Positions 55,575 to 63,682 of a DNA stretch of 64,000 bases are shown here, one piece after another. The DNA is from Sporotomaculum syntrophicum. Lineage in GTDB: Bacteria > Bacillota > Desulfotomaculia > Desulfotomaculales > Desulfallaceae. Made by a program: the position numbers and the translations under genes. Each line of letters begins with the position of its first letter. Position 1 is the stretch's first letter. The DNA lies in assembly GCF_009932395.1 (NCBI RefSeq), contig NZ_LSRS01000003.1, positions 894,754 to 958,753 of the forward strand. The letters run 5' to 3'. The notes under the pieces are model-generated. The model did no database searches. It was given only the letters and a program-made list of their open reading frames with translations, and had not been told where the DNA came from.

Positions 55575-56726
55575 TTAGATAACTTCCGCGAGAACCTCGG
55601 TAAGGTCCTTAATCTCAATGGCGTTATCAAAGTTCATATTTACTCTTGCATCCTCAAAGTTAGTGACACAGTACGGACAGGTGGTAACCAACTCCTGGGC
55701 TCCAAGGGCAACGGCTTGTTCTAATCTTAGGTTAACGAATCGATCAGCCATGAGAGTATCCACCCAAATTCTGCCGCCTCCCATGCCGCAGCAGAGACTG
55801 TTTACCCGATTTTCCTCAAACTCAACCAGTTCTAGTCCCGGTATATTCTTTAACACGTCACGCGGCTCGTCATAAATGTGATTGTGCCGACCTAGGTAAC
55901 AGGGATCATGATAGATAATTTTCTTCGCATATTCTTTATTAATCTGAAGCCTGCCTTCTTTAATTAGTTGGCAGATAAACTCGGAGATATGCACTATCTC
56001 AAAGTTTACATTAAACTCAGGATATTCGTTCTTAAATGTATGGTAGCAGTGGGGGGAAGATACTACTATTTTCTTTACCCCGTGCTCGATCCAACTTTTA
56101 ATGTTGGCTTTGGCCAGTTCTTTAAACATTTCTTCGTTACCGGTCTTACGAATGCTTTCTCCGCAGCAGTTCTCCTCTTCGCCCAGGATACCATAATCCA
56201 CACCTGCCGCATTGAGTACTTTCGCTGTGGCGGCTGCAACCTTCTTTAACCGCGGATCATAGCACAAGTAGCAGCCGGGGAAATATAATGCTTCCATACC
56301 TTCTTCGAAGGTTTTCACATTCAAGCCCTTAGCCCAGTCGGCCCGATTGGCTCGCGGTTCGCCAAAGGGGTTACCTTCTGCGCCTAGACCGGCGGTTACT
56401 GCACGCACAGGTTTGATATGTTCGGGGAATACGCCGTACCCCGTAGCCATCCTGCGCACGGCCATCATATCTTGGATCTGTTTAACTTCCCTGGGGCATA
56501 CTTCCTGGCATCTACCGCAGGTGGTGCATCGCCAGATCTCTTCATTTTCAATTTCAGTCAAGCCAAAGGTAGCCTGTCGGATTAGCTTGCGCATACTGAA
56601 ATTTCTTACCCTGTTCCAGGGGCAGACAGAATCGCATTTGCCACATTGAAAGCAATACTTGACTGGGTCTCCGCCGTACTCTTTTATCTCTAAGATAATA
56701 TCTTTGATGGGGGTTTCAGTCTGCAC
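55575..56726 (-). CDS. bamD: Class II benzoyl-CoA reductase, HdrD/HdrBC-like subunit
   Basis: 383 residues. N-terminal two [4Fe-4S] motifs CFQCGKCDSVCPW and CTTCGRCQEVCP, then two CCG domains: FPGCYLCYDPR...EENCCGESIRKTG and YHDPCYLGRHN...SLCCGMGGGRIW. This is the HdrB/HdrC-type cluster protein that joins BamE to BamBC. GTG start with AGGAGGG 12 bases upstream. Confidence 0.92.
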   Translation of the reverse strand: MQTETPIKDIILEIKEYGGDPVKYCFQCGKCDSVCPWNRVRNFSMRKLIRQATFGLTEIENEEIWRCTTCGRCQEVCPREVKQIQDMMAVRRMATGYGVFPEHIKPVRAVTAGLGAEGNPFGEPRANRADWAKGLNVKTFEEGMEALYFPGCYLCYDPRLKKVAAATAKVLNAAGVDYGILGEEENCCGESIRKTGNEEMFKELAKANIKSWIEHGVKKIVVSSPHCYHTFKNEYPEFNVNFEIVHISEFICQLIKEGRLQINKEYAKKIIYHDPCYLGRHNHIYDEPRDVLKNIPGLELVEFEENRVNSLCCGMGGGRIWVDTLMADRFVNLRLEQAVALGAQELVTTCPYCVTNFEDARVNMNFDNAIEIKDLTEVLAEVI

Positions 56727-56757
56727 GACTTTTTAATCCCTCCTTTCACATTGTGTT

Positions 56758-57297
56758 TTAGCCTTTCTGTGACAACCTATTAAAGGTATCTGCTATCTTT
56801 TGAGCTCCAAATTTGTCTAACAATGCCCTCATTCCTATTTCCATCTCGTCCATCTTCACTTCTTCTTTTTCTTCTTCTTCAACTTCCACTTCCTCGAATG
56901 TCAAACAGCCTTGTGGACAAAACTGAACACACATGGGCTCTTTTTCGTCTCCACACAAATCGCATTGGAGAGGAAGACCGGAATCGGGGTCGAAAAACAT
57001 TTCCCTGGTCGGGCAGATAGTCCCACAGAAGCTGCACTCGCTGTATTGCTTTCCTTTAATAGTATAAACGCGTCTGCCGTCACATCCGGCTTTAGCATAA
57101 TCAGTGGCACGAATGGGAACATATTCATCATTAAATTGATCCATAACTACGCGAATCCTAGACCTGGCCGGATTCATTGCGCTGTACTTCGGCGTAGCAT
57201 GATATGCTGAGCAGGCCATCTCACAACCGCGGCAGCCATTGCATTTATCAAGATCAACTCTAATTGTTCTAACTATTTTTTTTACTTTTTCACCCAC
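56758..57297 (-). CDS. bamC: Class II benzoyl-CoA reductase, BamC polyferredoxin
   Basis: 179 residues from GTG 57297 (GGGGGGTG 6 bases upstream, partly inside the bamB stop). Cysteine groups CNGCRGCEMACSAYH, CSFCGTICPT, CDLCGDEKEPMCVQFCP bind three [4Fe-4S] clusters. An acidic stretch of Glu/Lys (EEVEVEEEEKEEVKMDEME) follows. It is the electron-feeding partner of BamB. Confidence 0.9.
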   Translation of the reverse strand: MGEKVKKIVRTIRVDLDKCNGCRGCEMACSAYHATPKYSAMNPARSRIRVVMDQFNDEYVPIRATDYAKAGCDGRRVYTIKGKQYSECSFCGTICPTREMFFDPDSGLPLQCDLCGDEKEPMCVQFCPQGCLTFEEVEVEEEEKEEVKMDEMEIGMRALLDKFGAQKIADTFNRLSQKG

Positions 57298-57299
57298 AA

Positions 57300-59267
57300 T
57301 TAGCACCCCCCTGACTTTTGTTCTGCGGCTTTTGCCGCTTCTTGCTCTGGAGTACCTTCGTTAGGATCCAAGATCCCCAACTGAATCAATTCGTCTGCTA
57401 CATAGTCTAAGCCAACTCTATGCAACTCTTCTTTAGTAGGAATAGCATCCTTAGTCCATCCTCTGAAGCTATAGTAGGCATCAAGCAGCTTTTCTTCAAG
57501 CTCAGGGTCTCTTACCGCCCAGTGATCCTTAGGTGGATCATCATCGACTCTTCTCATGCCTAATCTATTATTAATGCATCTGACCAAATCACGGTTCCTG
57601 CGGCAGATTTCCCAAAGTCCCTCTTTATCAATATCCATACCTGTCGCAAGATGAATTATTTGTGGCACGTTATTGAAGGAATATGCAACCTGACCGCCAA
57701 ACTGCCCTCTAAATGATGAGACAAAACCACAAAGCCCGGTTGAGTCATCAACATAATGCATGGCCTCATTCCAGTCCACAAGTGCACAAGTATCTTCAAT
57801 AGATATCTGATCACGCTTTTCCCAGTTCATGAACATATCTTTAAATTTCTGATATGGGGCTGCGTCCCATCTATCGACAAATTCTTTCCTCTTTACCGGA
57901 TCCTTAATTGGGTCCTGAGGGAATGAGCCTTCAATCTGGGTAATAGCCATCTTCTCACCGGTGGCTATCATGATGTAATAAGCAGGGTTCAGTTTGCCCA
58001 ACTTAATAGGTAACTGTTCCATTTTCTTAACGGTATTGTGTTCAAATGATTCAGCTCCGGGAATCATGCGGGACGCCCACCAAGAACCGTTAGCTAGTAT
58101 GTCGCCAATTCCTTCTCGATGAACAATTTTTTCCAACAAGTACTTAACTCTATCCCCGGGATCAGTCGGGAAGTTAGGGACGTCCTGGTCAGTTAAAATA
58201 CCGTTATCGTAAAGTTCAATGCCAAGTGATATAGCTTGTGGTGTAGAGTATGAATCTACTCCCCAATCCAAACATTGACCAAGCATTCCATAAGTATAGT
58301 CCAGCTCTTTAAAGGCCGCCATATGATAGGTATCTTTGCCGTAGCATTTATAACCAAATCTTTTCGTGCCCGGCCAGGAAATCACGTTAATGCATCCCTT
58401 GGGACAGTTGTAGCAGCCTGCTTGTCTGTCCATGTTGTCATATTTCCAGTGAGTCCATCTATCTTGAAGTTCTTCGCTCCAATAATTTTTAATACGCGTA
58501 CGCGAATAACCCCAAGCAAAGTTATTGTGGTGGAAACTGTCATCCTCATCGACCGCCATCCAGTCACCGCAACCATTGCTGTCATTAATCCATTTCTTCA
58601 TTCTCAGACATAACTCAAAGAGTTCTTGCGGATGAGCGATATTAACATCCTTTGTCCCGCGAACAGCAATAGCCTTTAACTTTTTATCACCCATGATTGG
58701 GCCAGGTCCGCGAGACGCACTGGAATAACCGTGCTCGACACTAGCCGTAAAAACCTTGTTTTCACCGGCCAGTCCAATACAGGCCACCTGGGCGAAGGGT
58801 TCATTCAGCTCTTCTCTAATGATACTTGTAGTTTCCCCGGGGCCTTTCCCTGCGAGATGTGAAGCATCGCGTATTTCCACTCTCTCGTTGTGTATATACA
58901 AATAAACCAGTTTGGGAGCTCTGCCGCGAATGATTATTCTGTCGTAACCGGCATATTTAAGTTCCGGACCGAAATGTCCACCCATACATGAATGTCCAAA
59001 TATGCCCGTCATGGGGTTAATAGTGTTCACACTGGTACGGTTACAGCCGACAACAGGTGTGGCATGCAAAAGACCAGCGCCGAAGATCAGTAAATTATCT
59101 TCGCTAAAGGGTTTTGTGTCGGGTTTAACCCTATCCCAGATAATCTTAGCGTTAACACCCTGACCCCCTAGGTGAGTCTCCATTAACTTGGGGTCGGTTT
59201 CTACCCGCTCAATGTTGCCGGTAGACAAATCAACTTCTAAATTATACCCTGTCTCAGCGTACCTCAT
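57300..59267 (-). CDS. bamB: Class II benzoyl-CoA reductase, tungsten catalytic subunit
   Basis: 655 residues of AOR family. GGQGVNAKIIW and HSCMGGHFGPELKYAGYDRIIIRGRA line the bis-pterin; SRGPGPIMGDKKLKAIAVRG follows; the [4Fe-4S] ligands are CYNCPKGC. DSFHHNNFAWGYSRTR and FKELDYTYGMLGQCLDWGVDSYSTPQA are BamB-like active-site blocks. It reduces benzoyl-CoA to cyclohexa-1,5-diene-1-carbonyl-CoA without ATP. First gene of bamBCDEFGHI; GAGGTG 9 bases before the ATG. Confidence 0.95.
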   Translation of the reverse strand: MRYAETGYNLEVDLSTGNIERVETDPKLMETHLGGQGVNAKIIWDRVKPDTKPFSEDNLLIFGAGLLHATPVVGCNRTSVNTINPMTGIFGHSCMGGHFGPELKYAGYDRIIIRGRAPKLVYLYIHNERVEIRDASHLAGKGPGETTSIIREELNEPFAQVACIGLAGENKVFTASVEHGYSSASRGPGPIMGDKKLKAIAVRGTKDVNIAHPQELFELCLRMKKWINDSNGCGDWMAVDEDDSFHHNNFAWGYSRTRIKNYWSEELQDRWTHWKYDNMDRQAGCYNCPKGCINVISWPGTKRFGYKCYGKDTYHMAAFKELDYTYGMLGQCLDWGVDSYSTPQAISLGIELYDNGILTDQDVPNFPTDPGDRVKYLLEKIVHREGIGDILANGSWWASRMIPGAESFEHNTVKKMEQLPIKLGKLNPAYYIMIATGEKMAITQIEGSFPQDPIKDPVKRKEFVDRWDAAPYQKFKDMFMNWEKRDQISIEDTCALVDWNEAMHYVDDSTGLCGFVSSFRGQFGGQVAYSFNNVPQIIHLATGMDIDKEGLWEICRRNRDLVRCINNRLGMRRVDDDPPKDHWAVRDPELEEKLLDAYYSFRGWTKDAIPTKEELHRVGLDYVADELIQLGILDPNEGTPEQEAAKAAEQKSGGC

Positions 59268-59662
59268 TTTTCAACACCTCTACGTATTTTTTTAGCATCT
59301 TTCGGGGTATCTGCGCAGCCATAGTCTTGAAGCTGCGCTGCTGTATTCGCAGTACATAAGAACAAAAACAGCCTATCACTTACTGTAGATTTTTTGCCTC
59401 CATTGCTTGGTGTAATAATGCTAGTCGTCAACCCCTTCCTTGATTTAAGCCACGCTTATGTCTGTCTGTAATAATTTCTGCCACAAATTATTCCCAATAA
59501 TTACCATAATAACATGGCGGTTTCAGTAACTATACCTCCTCCTTTTTATTGGTTTTCATTTGCTGGAAAGCATTGTAAATAAATTTACAATTATTTTGTT
59601 TTTAGCTTGTTTAACATCGCATTTCTTTCAGAATCTTTAAAAAATCCTTTTAAAAATCTTGT
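59268..59662 (-). other. Long untranslated leader of the bam operon
   Basis: About 395 bases lie between the predicted sigma-54 start (near 59662) and bamB. On the minus strand a strong ribosome site, AAAAAGGAGGAGG (59547-59535), is followed by no ATG at normal distance; a CTG 8 bases later would open a 12-codon peptide ending TAA. No known riboswitch fold was recognised. Confidence 0.45.
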
Positions 59663-59671
59663 AAAGTATAT

Positions 59672-59688
59672 TAGCAACTTCTATACCT
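59672..59688 (-). promoter_or_regulatory. Sigma-54 promoter of the bam operon
   Basis: Minus strand AGGTATAGAAGTTGCTA: GG at 59687-59686, ten bases, GC at 59675-59674. The 16 bases GGTATAGAAGTTGCTA are identical to the site upstream of the molybdo-oxidoreductase gene. Confidence 0.72.
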
Positions 59689-59793
59689 GCAGAAAGATTT
59701 TATTGTTAAACAAAAAAGTTTTTTTCTAACCGCGTTATAGCATCTAATCTTCAAGATTTAAAGCAAAAATCCTACATATTTCAACAAAATATA

Positions 59794-59829
59794 TTGTCTA
59801 AAAAACAGACATGTTCAAATGGCAGACAA
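59794..59829 (-). promoter_or_regulatory. Probable enhancer (activator-binding palindrome) of the bam operon
   Basis: TTGTCT (59794-59799) and AGACAA (59824-59829) are outer arms symmetrical about a central ACATGT (59809-59814). 27 of 36 positions match the element at 62172-62207, without gaps. Its centre lies 125 bp upstream of the -24 box, as for sigma-54 enhancers. Confidence 0.65.
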
Positions 59830-59868
59830 CCTCATCAACATAGCTGACAGAGAAGCAAAGGCTTACAA

Positions 59869-59904
59869 AATTAAACCATGCCACTTGCGGGGCATGGTTT
59901 AATT
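59869..59904 (-). terminator. Terminator of the molybdo-oxidoreductase gene
   Basis: TTAAACCATGCC (59871-59882) pairs with GGCATGGTTTAA (59891-59902); AATTTTG follows on the minus strand. Confidence 0.75.
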
Positions 59905-59933
59905 CTATTGTTGAACTTTAAATTTCTATAATT

Positions 59934-61988
59934 CTATATAGCTTCAATCTTACAAAGTAAGGATTTAAAATCCGGGTAACCGGTAATGGGATCCCTTGTC
60001 TCCATATCAGTTAGCATGTTGACATTAGCTGAGGACCAACCGTGAGGCACAGATACTATACCAGGCATTAACCTCGGTTCTTCCTTAACCCGCATTTTGA
60101 TGCTTCCATTACGCGTGGAAAGACGAATACGCTCCCCATCCTTAACTCCGTAACGACTGGCAGTTGACGGATGCATTTCTGCAAACGGCTCCGGCTCTTG
60201 TGCCCTGAGCTGCGGGACATGCCGCATTTGGGTATGGGTGAACGATTGCCGGCGGGCACCGCTTATCAGAATTAACGGGAATTCTTTGGCCAGTTCGGGG
60301 GTGCTTACCGGACTCTGGGCCGGCTCATAATATTTCGGCAGCGGGTCATAACCTGCATCTTCCAGGGTCTTGGAGTATATTTCAATTTTGCCACTGGGTG
60401 TACCAATCTTTTTATTCTTGTAAGCGTAGTAATCCTGTTCAGCGAAATACATGCCAATTTCGGCTTCTTTCAACTGTTCAGTTATACCGCTTGGTTCTAA
60501 TAGTGTATCCATCACTTCTTCGTCTGAATTCCAGGGGAATAAATCACCATGGCCTAAACGACGGGCCAACTGGGTCCAAATCCACCAGTCAGGCTTGGAC
60601 TCACCTAACGGCTCAATTACTTTCCTGTGGTAACTGGCAAAGGGTTCGCCGTGCACTACGCCATAAACGTAGGATAGTGCATCCTTCTCCATGAAGGTGC
60701 AGGCAGGCAGGAATAAATTACCCAGCTCAGCAGTTTCAGTCATAAAGAGGTCGATGCTCATCATGAAATCCATTGATTTAAAGGCTTCGATAAACTTATT
60801 TGCTTCAGGGAAGGAAACTACCGGGTTAGCTGCCGCCACGATAGCGCCGCGAACCGGATAGGGCTTGCTTTCCAAAGCTGCCTGCGGGAACAGAGTGGCA
60901 ATACCATAAGGAGATTTTCTGCCCCAGAAAGAATAGAACAACGGGTATTGATCAGCACCGATCGGCACTTCATCCATCGGTAAACGCAGGTCTGTCATGC
61001 GCAAATAGGGTATGGTTACCCATGTGCCCGGCTTATCGATATTACCGGTAACAATCTGTAGAATATTCAGCAACCGGGACAGCTGCAGCCCGTTAACGTG
61101 CTGATCCAAAGTGTTGATACCCTGTACAATACAAGCCGGCTTGGACTGGGCATAAATACGTGCTACTGATTTAATGTCGGATGCGGACAACCAAGTAATC
61201 TCAGCCGCCCATTCCGGTGTATACTGCTGGACATGCTCTTTTAGTTCTTCAAAACCAATGCAGTAGTTTTCTACAAATTCCTTGTCATATAGGCCTTCGT
61301 TGATTATCACATTAAGCATGGCTAACCCAAGTGCTCCGTCAGTTCCTGGACGAATTGCCAGATGGAGACCCAACTCGGCTAATTCTGTCCGTTTGGGGTC
61401 AATGGTAATCAGATCAAGCACTCTATTTTCTGCTTTTTTCCTGATATCTTCAGCCAGCATTCCTTTGGAGCCGTCAGGGTTATGACCCCAGAGAACAATA
61501 CAATGTGCTTCAGCAGGATAATCCATGGGATACCGACCAAAGGTCATCTGACGTGCCATGATTCGGGCTCGATAACAGATATTTTCCACTGATAACAGGT
61601 TAGGGGTACCATAAGCCGACTTAAACCTCTGGGCAAATCCAGCCACTTCAATGTTTTCTACGCCCATTGAACCGCAGAAAATTGCCAGCGCTTTAGCGCC
61701 ATACTTGTCTCTAATTTTGGCAAGTTCATCGGCAGCATAATCCAACGCCTCTTCCCAGCTAACCCGCTGCCAGGTATTGCCTACACGGCGCATTGGGTAT
61801 TTAATGCGATCCGGTGAATACACAAATTCCGGGAGGTACTCGCCACGGGGGCAGATATAACCTTTGCTCACGGGATGTTCAGGTAATCCCTCAACTTTAA
61901 CCATTTTGCCGTCTTCCAGCGTCACTTTAATGCCACAGTCCCACACACATGACATGCAGTCGCTTATCACGGTCTTGCGTTCTACCAA
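59934..61988 (-). CDS. Molybdo/tungsto-bisMGD oxidoreductase (DMSO reductase family), substrate unknown
   Basis: 684 residues from TTG 61988 (AAGGAG 8 bases upstream). N-terminal [4Fe-4S] motif CMSCVWDC...GYICPRG, then family blocks VLWGHNPDGSKG, ITIDPKRTELAELGLHLAIRPGTDGALGLAM and the C-terminal GVKDGERIRLSTRNGSIKMRVK. The metal ligand is probably the Cys in ENICYRARIM. No TAT signal, so cytoplasmic. It is closest in feel to formate dehydrogenase- or thiosulfate-reductase-like catalytic chains, but the substrate cannot be told. It shares promoter and enhancer motifs with bamB, suggesting a job in aromatic metabolism or in disposing of its electrons. FdhD in this window may mature it. Confidence 0.85.
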   Translation of the reverse strand: MVERKTVISDCMSCVWDCGIKVTLEDGKMVKVEGLPEHPVSKGYICPRGEYLPEFVYSPDRIKYPMRRVGNTWQRVSWEEALDYAADELAKIRDKYGAKALAIFCGSMGVENIEVAGFAQRFKSAYGTPNLLSVENICYRARIMARQMTFGRYPMDYPAEAHCIVLWGHNPDGSKGMLAEDIRKKAENRVLDLITIDPKRTELAELGLHLAIRPGTDGALGLAMLNVIINEGLYDKEFVENYCIGFEELKEHVQQYTPEWAAEITWLSASDIKSVARIYAQSKPACIVQGINTLDQHVNGLQLSRLLNILQIVTGNIDKPGTWVTIPYLRMTDLRLPMDEVPIGADQYPLFYSFWGRKSPYGIATLFPQAALESKPYPVRGAIVAAANPVVSFPEANKFIEAFKSMDFMMSIDLFMTETAELGNLFLPACTFMEKDALSYVYGVVHGEPFASYHRKVIEPLGESKPDWWIWTQLARRLGHGDLFPWNSDEEVMDTLLEPSGITEQLKEAEIGMYFAEQDYYAYKNKKIGTPSGKIEIYSKTLEDAGYDPLPKYYEPAQSPVSTPELAKEFPLILISGARRQSFTHTQMRHVPQLRAQEPEPFAEMHPSTASRYGVKDGERIRLSTRNGSIKMRVKEEPRLMPGIVSVPHGWSSANVNMLTDMETRDPITGYPDFKSLLCKIEAI

Positions 61989-62061
61989 AATACTCACTCC
62001 TTAACACAATTCATATATCAGCTATTTTATACACCAATATAGCTGTTACTAAAATTTTAAA

Positions 62062-62080
62062 TAGCAACTTCTATACCAGC
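62062..62080 (-). promoter_or_regulatory. Sigma-54 promoter of the molybdo-oxidoreductase gene
   Basis: Minus strand CTGGTATAGAAGTTGCTAT: GG 62077-62076, ten bases, GC 62065-62064. It matches TGG-N9-TTGCT. The leader is about 64 bases. Confidence 0.75.
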
Positions 62081-62170
62081 CGATAAAATTATAACATTCA
62101 AATATTAGGCTTATTTTTCAAGGGTATTTTATGTTGCATATTAACAACATCTGATTTTTTTTTAGCGAAT

Positions 62171-62208
62171 ACTGTCGGAAAAACATACATGTTCATTTGA
62201 CCGACAGT
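62171..62208 (-). promoter_or_regulatory. Probable enhancer palindrome of the molybdo-oxidoreductase gene
   Basis: ACTGTCGG (62171-62178) and CCGACAGT (62201-62208) flank a central ACATGT (62187-62192) at the exact centre of symmetry. Its centre lies 113 bp upstream of the -24 box. Confidence 0.68.
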
Positions 62209-62231
62209 TAACAACTGTACAACTTTACTCA

Positions 62232-62270
62232 TAAAAAAACCATGCCGAATTGTGGAGGCACGGTTTTATT
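62232..62270 (-). terminator. Terminator after the small unknown gene
   Basis: AAAACCATGCC (62236-62246) pairs with GGCACGGTTTT (62257-62267), one mismatch; the A-run 62233-62239 gives T's on the minus strand. Confidence 0.75.
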
Positions 62271-62319
62271 TCTTTGCAAGCAGTTGGCTTTACCCTTACC
62301 CTTACTGTATATTGTAAAT

Positions 62320-62580
62320 TCACAACTTCTCCTCGTCATCGGGGTGACAGATAAAATATTCCCTCTCCAATAGATCGTGAAACTGTTCTGGTATAGCAAC
62401 GACCTGTCTTAGGGATACCCCTTCAGGCTGGCCTAGTTCAATAACAAGTTCATATTGTCCGCTGCGTTTTTTACGAGGATGCCAGTTATTCAGTGTCACT
62501 CCTTCTCGAGATACATATGCGCTTAAAATTTCATCACACCAAGTAAAAAAGGTGGCTTGTTCATCGTTCAGGTATTCCAT
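62320..62580 (-). CDS. Small hypothetical protein
   Basis: 86 residues starting MEYLNDEQATFFTWCDEILSAY, with AGGAGGG upstream of ATG 62580; the ORF extends 31 codons upstream through sequence with no such site. The protein is polar with a beta-rich middle (QYELVIELGQPEGVSLRQVVAIPEQFHDLL) and acidic end HPDDEEKL. No family recognised. Between the molybdo-oxidoreductase and the second bamF, flanked by terminators, so transcribed alone. Confidence 0.65.
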   Translation of the reverse strand: MEYLNDEQATFFTWCDEILSAYVSREGVTLNNWHPRKKRSGQYELVIELGQPEGVSLRQVVAIPEQFHDLLEREYFICHPDDEEKL

Positions 62581-62699
62581 TCTTCTACGCCTATCCCTCC
62601 TCACAGTAGTAAGTATATTAACACTGGTGTTAATCTGAATTATTATACTACAAATTAACCTTGCAGGGTACAAGCTATTTTATGTAATAGCACCATAAA

Positions 62700-62756
62700 A
62701 AATAGAGGCAGGTATAAAATGCCAAATTATCGTTGACATTCTATACTGCCTCAAAC
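62700..62756 (-). terminator. Terminator of the second bamEF-like operon
   Basis: GAGGCAGGTATAAAATG (from 62715) pairs imperfectly with CATTCTATACTGCCTC (to about 62754); on the minus strand the stem is followed by TATTTTTTA. Confidence 0.75.
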
Positions 62757-62805
62757 TGATAAACAACATACCTTAATTACTTTCTTATGTTAATCGACAA
62801 CAACA

Positions 62806-63645
62806 CTATGCCTCTTTTTTCTTTCTAATAACCGTCCTTTCTCCTTCAGGCAGAGGAGGCGGAACTGGTTCACCAACCAACCGCGTCGCCGCCGCAAATC
62901 TAGGCGGGCAAACTGAATAGCAAGTTCCACATTTAATACATTTATCCTGTTCGACTATATGGACTTCGCCTTTGGCACTAATAATCGCATCGGCAGGACA
63001 TCTCCGCGCGCAAGTCATACAGGCCTGGCACTTCGTCGGGTCAATCCAATACGAGGCTACGTTAGTTAGCATGTCGGCTACTTCTTCCAGGGTGAAATGC
63101 GCCGCGCACTCTTCCGGGGTCGTCAGGCGTGCCCTGAGTTTCTCCCGTTTCTCCACCTTAATATAGGGAACCAGCTTCATCACTTCGGCAAGCCGGGCTT
63201 TCATTTCTACTCGGCTTACTTCGCCTTCAGCTTGACCCAGCGGTCCTAACTCTTTAATTTGCTTAACAAACTCATTGGTACTTTCAGCAAACAGGTTCCC
63301 TTCAGCGCCTGAAACATGTTGCAGTCTTAACCTGCCGGGATTTATACCAACGTGTTCCATTATTCTTTTAACCAGCAGCACCATATTTTGTGCCTGGTAA
63401 TTGCCATGCGTTATATAATTGCATTCATTTAAGTGGCAAGCGCCAATAAACACTCCGTCTAATCCGTTTGAGAAGGACCTGAGCACAAAGCTCATGTCAA
63501 CTCTACCGGAACACATGACACGAATCAGCCGCATTTCAGTTGTGTATTGTAGTCTGGAAACTCCAGCCAGATCAGCAGCTCCGTATGCTCACCAGTGGCA
63601 TACAAAACCAAGTATTCTTGGCTTAAATTTTCTTGCTGCACTCAT
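62806..63645 (-). CDS. Second BamF/MvhD-like selenoprotein, fused to a two-cluster ferredoxin
   Basis: 279 residues with TGA 63591-63589 read as selenocysteine. ATG 63645 (AGGAGGGGAG upstream) codes MSAARKFKPRILGFVCHW-Sec-AYGAADLAGVSRLQY, nearly the same as BamF. MvhD blocks VMCSGRVDMSFVLRSF and GACHLNECNY follow. Instead of BamF's winged helix the C-terminus is a ferredoxin with CQACMTCARRCPADAI and CIKCGTCYSVCP. It takes electrons from the HdrA-like protein encoded just upstream and could hand them to a ferredoxin-dependent enzyme. Confidence 0.87.
63554..63591 (-). promoter_or_regulatory. UGA codon and SECIS-like hairpin in the second bamF-like gene
   Basis: TGA 63591-63589; 22 bases later CTGG-AGTTT-CCAG (63566-63554 on the minus strand), the same loop as in bamF with a shorter 4-bp stem. 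Confidence 0.65.
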
Positions 63646-63682
63646 CCATTCTCCCCTCCTTTGTTAGCAGTCTTATTGGACG

